A DNA stretch of 64,000 bases from Carpediemonas membranifera (Eukaryota; Fornicata), in NCBI GenBank assembly GCA_019828565.1, contig JAHDYR010000005.1, positions 62,001 through 126,000 on the forward strand, read 5' to 3'. Below, in pieces: positions 30,299 to 39,223 of this stretch. How positions within the stretch are numbered: the stretch's first letter is position 1; each line of letters begins with the position of its first letter. The position numbers and the translations under genes were made by a program. The notes beneath the pieces were generated by a model that was not told where the DNA came from, did not search any database, and saw only the letters and a program-made list of their open reading frames with translations.

Positions 30299-30380
30299 TG
30301 TGATCTTGTCGAGGTTAAAGGTTTCAAAACAAACTGTTTATAGGGTTCGCACGTGTAGTTGGTACCCTAAACTGCTCACA
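30299..30380 (-). repeat. Element B 5' LTR (82 bp)
   Basis: Same sequence as 26356-26437. It is the 5' LTR in the minus-strand orientation and is followed inward by only 15 bases before the Gag ATG. Confidence 0.92.
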
Positions 30381-30384
30381 AAGT
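30381..30384. repeat. Target-site duplication AAGT, right copy (element B)
   Basis: Matches 26352-26355. Collapsing the two copies joins the halves of the element A RNase H in frame. Confidence 0.85.
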
Positions 30385-31411
30385 CAAGTTTTTGTGGTCA
30401 ACTTGCGCTACGAAGGTGTGGCCCTTGAGGAAAGGGGCGAACTTCAGGACGCCGGAGTACAGAGCGAAGCATTCCTTCTCAGTGATGGACCAGGCGCGCT
30501 CGGCCGGCCTCAGGGTCCGACTGAAGAAGGATATGAACTCCTGGTCGCCATGCGGTGACAGTTGTAAGAGGACAGCACCCACGCCAAAGCCACTAGCGTC
30601 GGACTGCACGACAATCGGGCGCGAGTAGTCTATGTGGACGAGGATGGGTGCGTGGATCAGAGCGTCCTTGAGGTTGTGGAAAGCCTTCTCCGCCTCCTCC
30701 GAAAGAGTGAAGCGTTGATCTGATGAACCATTGGTCAGCTCGTATAGGGGCGCGGCGATCCCAGCGTAGTCCTTGACGAACTTCCTGAAGAAGTTCATCA
30801 GGCCTAGGGTCGACCGTAGCAATCGGACGCTGGTCGGTACCGGCAGTCGGCCGAGGGCCGAAAGACGATCGCGCGAGATGGATATCCCGTCGCGGGATAT
30901 TACGTGCCCAAGATGCTCCACCTGGGTCACCCCGAATTCACACTTGGGAAGCCCCAAGCGGAGCCGGTGTGATGAGAGTCGTTCCAGGGCAGCGGTGAGG
31001 TTCTCGAGGAACTCCTCCTTGCTTGAGCCGGTGATTAGAACGTCGTCAATATAGACGAGGCAACCGTGGAACAATAGGTCGCCCAGGACTTTCATCATAA
31101 CTGACTGAAAGTGGGAGGGAGCGTTCACCAGTCCGAAGGGCACTCGCGTGAACTCGAAGACGCCAAGGTGGCATATGAAGGCTGTGAGCGGTATGCTCTC
31201 CTCTGACATAGGCACTTGGTGGTAGCCAGAGCGCAGATCAAGGCTGGCAAAGAACTGGCTCCCTTGGAGGTGGGACAGGAGGTCGTCGATCGACGTGAGT
31301 GGGACCGGTGTCTTGACAGTCTGTGCGTTGACTGCCTTGTAGTTGATGACCATGCGGTCCTTTGTCTTCTGATGGACGAAGAAAGTAGGCGCTGCCCACC
31401 CCGACTTCGAA
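30381..31411 (-). pseudogene. Element A reverse transcriptase and RNase H N-terminal part
   Basis: RT motifs: DRMVINYKAVNAQT, FASLDLRSGYHQVPM and GCLVYIDDVLITG. RNase H starts with IVVQSDASGFGVGAVL and is cut after VDHKNLT by element B. The first RT residues lie on the far side of the solo LTR at 31416-31545. Taking out that LTR with one GGTC copy brings the upstream and downstream parts into the same frame. The catalytic YIDD is intact, so the gene was probably functional before the two insertions. Confidence 0.88.
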
Positions 31412-31415
31412 GGTC

Positions 31416-31545
31416 TGTGATATATACATATAATATATATACATATAATTACCCTCTACATATAATCCCCTGATCTCGATACGGTCAATGGCCGTCTCGA
31501 CTCGACACAATTGGTGTCGCCATATAAAGCAGTGCACCCTTCACA
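31416..31545 (-). repeat. Solo LTR of a third family (130 bp) inside element A RT
   Basis: The segment starts TGTGA and ends TCACA, as LTR B does, and is flanked on both sides by GGTC (31412-31415 and 31546-31549). Its length plus one duplication (134 bp) is exactly the frame difference between the two RT halves. It is rich in ATATATA and carries no coding sequence. Apart from its ends it does not match LTR A or LTR B. It most likely remains after LTR-LTR recombination of a third Ty3-type element. The orientation is not determined with certainty. Confidence 0.82.
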
Positions 31546-33479
31546 GGTCTGATGATGTGCTTCGCTAGTAGGGTCTTGACCATCTTCTCCTCGACGGCTT
31601 GCTTAAGCTTCGGAGAGACCCAGTAGGCTCTTGCGACATGGGGCTTGGCATCAGGAACCAGCATGATGTCCATCGGCTCAGCCAGGGCTGGCTCGTCGCC
31701 TGGAGGTTCGAACAAGTGTCTGTACTTGACCTTGAGGAGCTCCGATAACTCCTCCTTGACGGCAGGGTCGCTCTTCCCGATCACGCTGTCGAGCTGGGCG
31801 TCAAGAGAGGTCTCCGGCTCCTCGTCCCAGAGTTCGATGTCGCCAGCCTCGGGGTCGCGAGAAAGGGCAGTGTCATCAGGGTTGCCAAGGAAACCGAGTT
31901 CGTAGGAGGCGAACTTCGAGAGGATGAATGGGATCGCAAGACCCGGAATGACGTGGACTGTGATCGTGGTCCACACTCTTGAGGGGGACTGGCCCGGTCG
32001 GTCGGCTCCGACCGTCAGAGTTATGTCGAAGATAGCTGGAGTCTCTTGGTGTGTTGCAGTTTGCATCACATGAGTGGAGACGCGTGTGGGTATGGCCATG
32101 ATGGCTATAAGTCTCTCGTACTCTGCCTGAGAGATGTAGCTCACGGTGGACCCTGAGTCAGGAAGGAGCTCGCCCTCGATCACCTCTGTGCGGGCGGTTG
32201 TTGTGAAGAGGGCTGCCTCCATGTCCTCGTCCCACAGAGTGCCGAGAGCGGCGTTGCCTCCTCGTGAGAAGACCTTACCGCTCCGCGTGCGTCCTTCGGG
32301 CTCAGGCTTGCCTGAGCCTATGTTGCACTGTTCTTGGGAGTGAGAGCCCCACCGGCCGTGATTCGGACACCAGGTCATCCCAGGGAACGGGGGCTTGGAC
32401 GGGTCGTGCCACTTGTCCGGCATCTTCGTCCGCTCGGACCTGAGCCCGGCCTCGGAGTCGTCTTTGGACTTGTTGGCGGTCTTAGTAGAGTGAGACCGTC
32501 TTTCAAAGGTGGCCTGCTCGAGCATCTTGGTGCCCGAGCGAGAGGAGTGCGAGTAGCCCGACTGAGCGGCGGGGGAAGCACGGTCTGGCTGATGTTGTGG
32601 ACGGCGCTTCGACGAGGTGCCCCAGGCGTCGACTCCCACCTTCTTAGCGGAGTCGTCGATAGACGAGACCTCCTCGATCATGTCGGAGATGAACTCCGTG
32701 GAGCTCTTCGCCGCAGAGAAGCTTGACACTGACTCCGCCAGGGCATGGAGCCGGTTCTCGCGGGTCAGTCCGGCTTGTATCGTTCTCTTAACGATCTTCA
32801 TGATGGCCCGGCCGTCCTCCAGCTTGTACCACTTGAGGGCGAACCCGACGGCCTCGGCTGCTCGAGCGAGACGCTGGGCGGGGAGGAGGTCGTGGGACCT
32901 ACTCCAGTCGGTCGTGAGGCGGGCCTCTAACTCAGCGACCTTGTCGAAGGTGGATCGGTTCGCGTTGAAGGGTAGTGAGGTGGCTGCGAAGACAGCCTCA
33001 TAGTCGGCCTCGGTCTGCTTCATGTAAGCAAGCATCTGCTCGCTCGAGCTCGGGATGAGAGGGAGTCGGGTGCTCCACTCCTCCAGTGCGGCAGGAAGGT
33101 CCTTGAGCCTGGCGTGGTAGGGCAGCTGAGGAGCCACTGTGGCGAGGCATCCTAGGCATGACTCCAGAGCGGGTTTGGTGCGGCGAGCGCGGCCGTAGCG
33201 CAGTAAGAAGGAGTACAAGTCGTCCTCCGATAGGCTCTTCGGGCCACTCTCGAACTTGGGTAGTTTCTGTGCGAACGAGACGGTGATCGGAGCGGTATCG
33301 TGTTCGGCGGTTGCGGGCTTAGGATTATCTTCCGTGAGCGCGGATGGCTCTAGCTTGATGACATTCTTGGCCTCACGAGATGAGAGCTCGGTGATAAGGC
33401 CTGTCAAATTCCGAATTTGCCGCTCTAATTCCGCTATCCGATCGTTCTCTTCATGAACTGTCGTCTCCGTGGTATTCAT
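31546..33479 (-). pseudogene. Element A Gag-protease and RT leader
   Basis: The first ATG is at 33479, 9 bases inside the 5' LTR boundary. The N-terminus has a short coiled-coil-like stretch (RIAELERQIRNLTGLITEL). The rest is Gag-like with an atypical zinc motif (CPNHGRWGSHSQEQC) instead of a CCHC knuckle. A protease-like LLPDSGSTVSYIS follows. The last part (EPMDIMLVPDAKPHVARAYW) is the RT leader and ends at the solo LTR insertion. Confidence 0.8.
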
Positions 33480-33488
33480 TGATATCAA

Positions 33489-33566
33489 TGTTGCCTTGGT
33501 GAGGTTACGAAGGATAAAGAACGGAAGCAGTTTAATGGATCAATCAAATGATGTGGGGCCACAACA
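33489..33566 (-). repeat. Element A 5' LTR (78 bp)
   Basis: Same sequence as 24817-24894; followed outward by the target duplication GCTGG. Confidence 0.93.
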
Positions 33567-33571
33567 GCTGG
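33567..33571. repeat. Target-site duplication GCTGG, right copy (element A)
   Basis: Matches 24812-24816 and marks where the YR element was split. Confidence 0.9.
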
Positions 33572-35684
33572 GCCTCTATTTGACTACTCTTGACTCTTGG
33601 CTCGCGTGTCCATTGACACGAGAGGTGGCCTCTCTCTGGGGTCTGACCTGCGGCTCGCATGGCCCTGTGTCTTGCCATCACCCATGGGGCGGACAAAGCT
33701 GTGCCAATGTCGACCTCACCGGCACCCAGTAAGCCACGAAAGGGATACGATCCTTCCCGGCGAACAAGTTCTCTATCTCTGTGCCGGTCCACCAGTGTGC
33801 CGGCAGCGTGACTTCGATTTTGTCCTGGGACATCCGGTTCAGGTCCAGGTCCACGTTGGTGCCTCTCTGCGGTGCGATTACTACCACTCCCCTGGGCTGC
33901 TGGGCTGGGGTGACCTCTGACTGTTGCCATATCTCTCTCAATCTGGCGGTCACGCGGGGTAAGAGCGCAACTGGTGGGACTGCGATTGACCTGCACTCGG
34001 TCCAGTCCGCCGTGAAGGCGTCTTCTACATAGCCCAAGTCCTCTGGCAGGAAAGTTCGTGTTGCGAACAGCGATCTGTCGGTTGTGCCCACTGCTCTGCT
34101 GCCCTCGCCGCTAGTGATGCCGGCATCGCCCAGTCGAGCTTCTTGAATCTCGAGAGGTCGTCCGCTGTGGTGTTGAGCAGACCCGGGACGTGCTTTGTTC
34201 GCACCCTCGCCCCGATCGCGTGTAAGAAGTCGTGGAGCTCCTTCACCTCTCGTCGCATGTGGGCCGGTGCCTTTGTACTGCTCTTCCCGATCCAGGCCAG
34301 TGCTGACGTGTTGTCGCCGACTAATAAGACGTCCCTGCCGGCTATCCTCCGCTCCCCAGCGGCGCAGCGCTATGTCCATGGCCTTCGCCTCCTTGCAGTT
34401 GATTGATTTGCCTACGAATGTCTGGTCGAACGTGTCCTGAAACGAGTCGGTCCCGAACTCTGTCCAGATGGCGCCACCGTAAGCATGGTCGCTCGCGTCC
34501 GTCTCGATCCGAATCTCTCTCCCGTTCGTGAGAAAGCACCAGTGCGGGTCTCTCCTCAGTGTTCTCGCCCACCACCGCAGGTCTGTCCTCGCTTCCTGTG
34601 GGATGTCCTTCTTCGTGCCCCGTAACTTTCCTGCGAGTGAGGCCGCCGCACATTGAAGCTCGCGTAGCCTGGGCAGGGCCCGAGCTCCCACGGCGAACCG
34701 TGCGAACAGCAGCTTCCCGATGAGGGCTTGGAGGTCCTTGACTAGGAACCGTCTCTCCTTCTGCAGTCTGTCGATCAAGCTGATCATGTCTGTGGCCTTT
34801 CTCTCTGTCAGGTACATGCATCCCTCTGCTGAGTTGATCACCACCCCGAGGTACTCGAGCTCCTGCGTTGGCACAGCAACAGACTTCTCCTGCGAGATTA
34901 CCATGCCGAGTCTTCTCATCAGCGCGAGTATGCCTGGCATCTTCTCCGCGAGTGATGCGCGTGAGTGGTCTGCGAACAGCAGGTCGTCTAGGTATACGAA
35001 CACCTGCACGCCAAACTCTCTTCGAATAATCTTTGCCGCCTGGGCGGTGACCCTCTGGAATGCCTCTGGTGCTGTGTTGAGGCCGAAGGGCAGGGCTCTC
35101 CACCGATATGTTGTTCCTTCGTGGGTAATCCCCAGGTACTCCTTGGCCTCCTCCGCCATGAGCACCTGGTAGTAGCCGGACTTCAGGTCGACGCTCGTCA
35201 ACCATGCCCCCTGTGCCAGATTGGCCGCCACCTCCATCAACCCCTTCAACCGAAACTTGCGGACCTGTTGGAAAAAGTTGACCGGCCGGAGGTCGTGTAT
35301 GAGTCTCCAATCCGATGGTTTCTTCGGAATCAGGAAGACCGGGGATATGTTGCTCGCCGTTGCTACCTCTAAAGCTTGAATGTTCACTAGCTCCTTCAGC
35401 ATCTCGCTTATTGGGCCTTCCCTCCCGTTCGCTCTCGGGGCGCTGGGCGTTGCCGGGGCTACCTTCACCCCGTCTCTCAGTGTGCTCACGACCTCCTTGC
35501 TGGCCCCCAAGGCCTCCCACTCCCTCCAGGCGCGGCTCATCGAGCCCACCACCTGTGCCCGGGACACCGGGCAAGAGTCGGGCGGAGCGTCGTACGACTT
35601 GCGTGACTGCGCAGCTTTGATCGGTTGCTTGTCTGTTGATGTCTCTTGCTCTTGTACTTGCTTTCTTGCTTCTTCTCGTCTCAT
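33567..35684 (-). pseudogene. YR element reverse transcriptase and RNase H, frameshifted
   Basis: RT begins after a variable N-terminal region: WRLIHDLRPVNFF, WLTSVDLKSGYYQVLM, LPFGLNTAPEAFQ and the catalytic VFVYLDDLLFA. RNase H starts with IRIETDASDHAYGGAIW. Near 34345 the RNase H homology moves to another frame (GRDVLLVGDNTSALAWIG, KHVPGLLNTTADDLSR) and returns near 34060, so two compensating shifts disrupt RNase H. A region with FVAYWVPV follows. Another shift near 33690 is needed to stay in phase towards the recombinase beyond the element A insertion. Confidence 0.82.
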
Positions 35685-35750
35685 AGTGCTCGTAAACGTA
35701 GATAGTGCCTTTTATTGTCTTCGAGGTGGGCATAACCTCTTCTTGGCCGC

Positions 35751-36290
35751 TTATTGCTGCCCCGGGGCCGCATTGCGGTTGCCCGAGGCGTTCGAAGCTG
35801 TGAAGTGGCGCTGTGGGGAGCGCTGGAAGTACCTGTTGCGCGAGAAAGGCTTACGGATCTGCTGGCGATGGCGGAAGCTCTGGGGCGGAGCGGCTTTCTT
35901 CGCTTTCGCGGCTAGCTTGATGAATTCTCGCGGGTTGTTCTCGGTTGCAGCTGTAACTTGGAAGTAGCGTGCGGCGTCCTCCCCGGCGTCGTCGAGGACA
36001 CGGAGGAACTCAAGGCGGCGCTCGATAATGATGTTCACTTTGGTTGCTATGGTCTCAATAGACGTGGTTGCGGGGTCAGCAAGAACGGTCTTGATATCGG
36101 CGTGAATAGCACGCAGGTGCGAGAATTCCTTTGTGACGGCCGGGATCTTAGAAGGCTTTCGAGTGTCCTCGGCATTGGTCCGAACGTCCTCAACAGACTC
36201 AACAAGGCTTGCAATTGTCTCAGCCTGAGTCTTGACGAGCTCCTCGAGTTGGAGGAGCTTACTGGCTGCGTCTTGCTCGTCGTCAGCCAT
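35751..36290 (-). CDS. Gag-like ORF1 of the YR element
   Basis: A 179-residue intact ORF. The first half is helical and acidic (EQDAASKLLQLEELVKTQAE). The second half is a helical block followed by a basic, Arg/Gln/Asn-rich tail (RQQIRKPFSRNRYFQRSPQR). A small ORF with an Arg-rich tail just upstream of the RT fits the Gag position of DIRS/Ngaro elements, which often lack zinc knuckles. No sequence signature proves this, so the call rests on position and composition. Confidence 0.5.
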   Translation of the reverse strand: MADDEQDAASKLLQLEELVKTQAETIASLVESVEDVRTNAEDTRKPSKIPAVTKEFSHLRAIHADIKTVLADPATTSIETIATKVNIIIERRLEFLRVLDDAGEDAARYFQVTAATENNPREFIKLAAKAKKAAPPQSFRHRQQIRKPFSRNRYFQRSPQRHFTASNASGNRNAAPGQQ

Positions 36291-36494
36291 TTCCAGGGAT
36301 GTGCCGAACAGGGGAGGTTTTCCCCCTTGGTTAAATTGGCTTAAACGTCCCAGGTCACCAGCCGAATATTTTCCACGAATCTAGAAGATTCTCCCGAATC
36401 TTTTGGGTTTGGGTCCAGGTGATCGGCACCCCACTCGGACCCTTGTGGACCGCGCCCCAAGGCGCACTATGTCTACGTCTACGACGGTACGCAA

Positions 36495-36565
36495 GCATCA
36501 GTGGTGTAGGGGTATCATCGCACGTTGCCATCGTGTGGACCCGGGTTCGAATCCCGGCTGATGCA
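36495..36565 (+). tRNA. tRNA-Gly (GCC)
   Basis: A 71-base cloverleaf: acceptor GCATCAG/CTGATGC with discriminator A; D arm GTGT...TCAT; anticodon stem GCACG/CGTGT with loop TTGCCAT giving anticodon GCC; T arm CGGG/CCCG with loop TTCGAAT. CCA is not encoded and there is no intron. A short T run (GATTTTG) follows as a weak Pol III stop. The A and B boxes (TGGTGTAGGGG-like and GGTTCGAATCC) are present. It lies about 200 bp from the start of the YR element. Confidence 0.95.
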
Positions 36566-37460
36566 GATTTTGTCATTCTACTTTGCTGACTTCTCGACTC
36601 TCCATGGGCTAAACTGCGAATTCCGACTGGCCGGCAAGTAAGTCCTAATACTGGCTCTAAAGCATGGATTCACTGCGTGTCCCGCGCTCCCACACCTCAA
36701 AGGTCTTGACTGGAACACGGATTTCGACCATCTCAAAAGTGACCCGCCCAAGTGTCAGTATTCACTCAGTCCACTAAAATCCCAGTTTTAGCCCAATCCA
36801 AGTCTATTGCCCCACTTTCAGCCCTCTACGACGTCCCAACTGAATTCCGAAAGTGGCTGTCCGAAGGCTCCGGGCCGCTGAACCGGGTGAAACCGACCAT
36901 CGAGTTCAGGCCTGGCTCCTGGGCAAATGCACTCTATATGGCCCTAGATGGCGGCGTTATGGTCAGATCCGAGGTCTGAGATCTGATGGAGTCAAGTCGA
37001 GTCGGTCGAAATTCACTTTTCGCCTAGAGCCGCTGGAGTGTCAGTGTGCACCCAGCCCACGTCCATCCTAGTTTTAGACGTATCTAAGGCTATTGCCCCA
37101 CTTACAGTCTCTAGCTGGGTGTCATCCGAATTCAGTGGTGCCAAACTCGGTGCTCAGCGTCGCCACCGCGATCACGGCTGACACTGAGTTCAAAGCTGTT
37201 AGTGGGCAATCGCACTCTATCCAGGCCTAGTAGCTGAGGTTACGCCAGTGGGTGCAGGCTGAGGGTGGATTGAGTCAATCTGAGTTGTCATTTTCGACGA
37301 CTCCAGAAATTATGTTGGCAGTTAAGTAACCGTAATTTCATCACTTGCAGCCTATATATATGCCGTCAGCCGTTTAAAAACAATGATGGGCCAGCCATCA
37401 CGCATGAGCATCCAATCCCGTGGCGCTGGGCGAGAAGATCATTAATCCAAGTCAACAGCT
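36566..37460. other. Non-coding region between tRNA and PepD-like gene
   Basis: About 900 bp with no supportable gene. Its main content is the degenerate 285-bp duplication. The part next to 37460 is the 3' flank of the dipeptidase gene. Confidence 0.5.
36748..37315. repeat. Degenerate tandem duplication, period about 285 bp
   Basis: Two diverged copies can be aligned by shared blocks: CTATTGCCCCACTT at 36804 and 37090 (offset 286), GGGCAA-GCACTCTAT at 36921 and 37204 (offset 283), and GTGTCAGT near the start of each. Open frames are short and not conserved between copies. It could be an old tandem duplication, a satellite, a mobile-element remnant or a pair of non-coding RNAs. Confidence 0.6.
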
Positions 37461-39004
37461 TCATTTACCAACGGCGAGTCTGGCCAAGACAGCGGCGACG
37501 ACATCATAAACCGGACCAACACTGCTGACCTTCATCCGCTCGAACGGCGAGTGCGGCGATTGAATCTCAGGCCCTATGCTGATTGCGTCAGTGATCGGGC
37601 AATGTGACATCAAGATGCCGCATTCCAGCCCCGCGTGTACGGCGGTGACGGTCGGTTCAGCGCCTACCAATGTCGCGTGCTCCTCCTTGGTGATCTTGAG
37701 CAGCTCACTGGCGCTGTTGGTGGGCCAACCAGGATACTCGTTTTCCCGCTCGGGAGCAGCGGCGCCGGCAAGGGCACAGAGACCGGATATCTGGTCATAT
37801 ATCGCGTCCAGCTGACCAATAGTCTCAGATCTAGCAGTACCGTTCAGCTTGACCTGAGCATCAGTGGTCTCAATTATAGTGGTGGCGTAAGATGAACTGA
37901 CAAGACCGTCGACGTCCTGTGACATCTTGACAGGACGGATGGGCATTAGAGCAGTGAAATGAAGCACGGAAGAAGTCGACTGAACCGTCATGGGGACGAT
38001 TTCCTCATTCGTGATCTCATTGATGCTCAGCTGGATATTGGGATCAGTCCGGCGGTTTTCTTCTTTGATGATCTCAATCAGTCGAGTCATATCAGCCTTA
38101 AACTGCACTACATCATCCATGGGCAGGGTGACAGTCGCCTTGGCGTCCCGGGGGATGGCGTTGTGGGCAGTGCCGCCCGACATAGCGACCAGTCGGCCGC
38201 CAGCTGGCAAGCAGGCCATGAGCATGCGAGTGATGGTCTTGATGGCACAGGCCCTGCCCAGGTGAATGTCAGCGCCGCCGTGACCGCCGCTCAAGTTTGT
38301 GACCTCGACGTCGAGAGTGACATGACCGGCGGGAAGGGCCTCCCTTGAAATGTCGAGGGCGATGTTGTTGACAAATGCACCGGCACAGCCGACACAGAGG
38401 TTGTTCTCCTCCTCTGAATCCAGGTTGATGAGGAGGGCACTCTTGATGAAGTCTGCCTCGACTGCCTTGGCACCAACGAGGCCAACCTCTTCATTCGCAG
38501 TGATAAGAAGCTCAAGGGGGCCGTGCTTGAGGGTCTTATCGGTGGAGAGAGCAATGGCGAGGGCGATAGCGATGCCATTGTCAGCACCGAGGCTGGTGTT
38601 GGTGGCTGTGATGAACTTATCGGCTCCATCGTCGATAAGCTGCGGAACAATGGGATCATCAGGAAAGCTGTGCTTGGTACCGGCCTTCGCGATCCCGACG
38701 ATGTCGCTGTGGCCCTGAAGGGCGACAGAGGGAGCTTGCTCGCACCCAGGGGAAGCAGGAACCGTGATGCAGACGTTTTGTGCATTATCCATCCTGAACT
38801 CGAAGGCATGCTCATCAGAAAACGTCTTGAGGAAGGCTGTGATCTTCTCGAGGTGGTAGCTGGGGCGTGGGATCTCAAGAACGGCGAGGACTGCATAAGA
38901 ACGGAAGAATCGAACAAACAGGCTTCCCAGACGGATGTATGATCCTTATCAATGGTCTTTAGCTCGTCAAATACTGCTTGAGCTGCGGCAGTTGTCAGCT
39001 TCAT
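37461..39004 (-). CDS. pepD: PepD-like aminoacyl-histidine dipeptidase (M20), one tiny intron
   Basis: Coding exons are 39004-38920 and 38890-37461, with a 29-nt intron at 38919-38891. Splicing restores the N-terminus (DHTSVWEAFLAVLEIPRPSY), which aligns with bacterial PepD (SIPHPSYHEE). The metal-binding and catalytic segments of the M20 family follow: VALQGHSDIVG, SLGADNGIAIA, ITANEEVGLVGA and LINLDSEEE, then NLSGGHGGADIHLGR. The product is a cytosolic metallodipeptidase of about 504 residues, close to the family length. PepD hydrolyses Xaa-His and other dipeptides. This bacterial-type family occurs patchily in protists, so lateral acquisition at some time is possible. Confidence 0.9.
38891..38919 (-). 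other. Spliceosomal intron, 29 nt (PepD-like gene)
   Basis: On the minus strand it begins GTTTGTT and ends TTATGCAG. The exons are in different frames without splicing, and joining them gives a PepD-type N-terminus. Confidence 0.85.
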
Positions 39005-39223
39005 GGTTTTCTCGTTGCGTCCCACAATCGACTTTGACGGAGTCACGCCAGGCCATCACAGCTCCACGGTAGTAGCCCGCCATCATGGAGAGACCCTGAT
39101 GATCGTCAGCTGTTATAGTGTCTTGCCCGCCCGACTCGCCCTTTTGCCTTCTCTGGCAATCTCAGGACCAAGACAGCCGCCTACACCGTCTATTTACATA
39201 ATTACATCACATAAACCGCTCTA

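Larger units (their letters stand above)
26356..30380 (-). mobile_element. Ty3/gypsy element B with 82-bp LTRs, nested in element A
   Basis: Identical 82-bp LTRs (26356-26437 and 30299-30380) start TGTGA and end TCACA, with AAGT duplicated outside. The element reads on the minus strand: Gag-protease, RT/RNase H, integrase, chromodomain. In element orientation the LTR has a TATA-like CCCTATAAACAG, and a purine tract (AGAGGGGAAG) abuts the 3' LTR. It lies inside the RNase H gene of element A. The pol reading frame is broken at least three times, so this copy looks inactive despite its identical LTRs, unless some breaks are sequencing errors. Confidence 0.93.
24817..33566 (-). mobile_element. 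Ty3/gypsy element A with 78-bp LTRs, itself twice interrupted
   Basis: Two near-identical 78-bp repeats (24817-24894 and 33489-33566) start TGTTG and end CAACA and are flanked by GCTGG. ORFs read on the minus strand. Without the nested element B (26356-30380 plus 4 bp) and the solo LTR (31416-31545 plus 4 bp) the element would be about 4.6 kb. A purine-rich tract (GTGGGAGAAGCGGGA on the minus strand) abuts the 3' LTR. The identity of the two LTRs suggests a recent insertion. Confidence 0.93.
23745..36290 (-). mobile_element. YR (DIRS/Ngaro-like) retroelement, split by Ty3 element A
   Basis: Reading on the minus strand: a Gag-like ORF (36290-35751), RT/RNase H (35684 to 33567), and a tyrosine recombinase (24816-23745). 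RT/RNase H plus a tyrosine recombinase without an integrase defines DIRS-order elements. The recombinase and RT parts are separated by a complete Ty3 insertion (24817-33566) flanked by the 5-bp direct repeat GCTGG. Split direct repeats or terminal inverted repeats normally bound such elements; I could not locate them, so the outer limits given are those of the ORFs. Confidence 0.75.

Noticed and set aside
37461-38792. Start of the PepD-like gene at the internal Met at 38792
   Set aside because: Conserved family sequence lies upstream in the same frame and further upstream after removal of a 29-nt intron.
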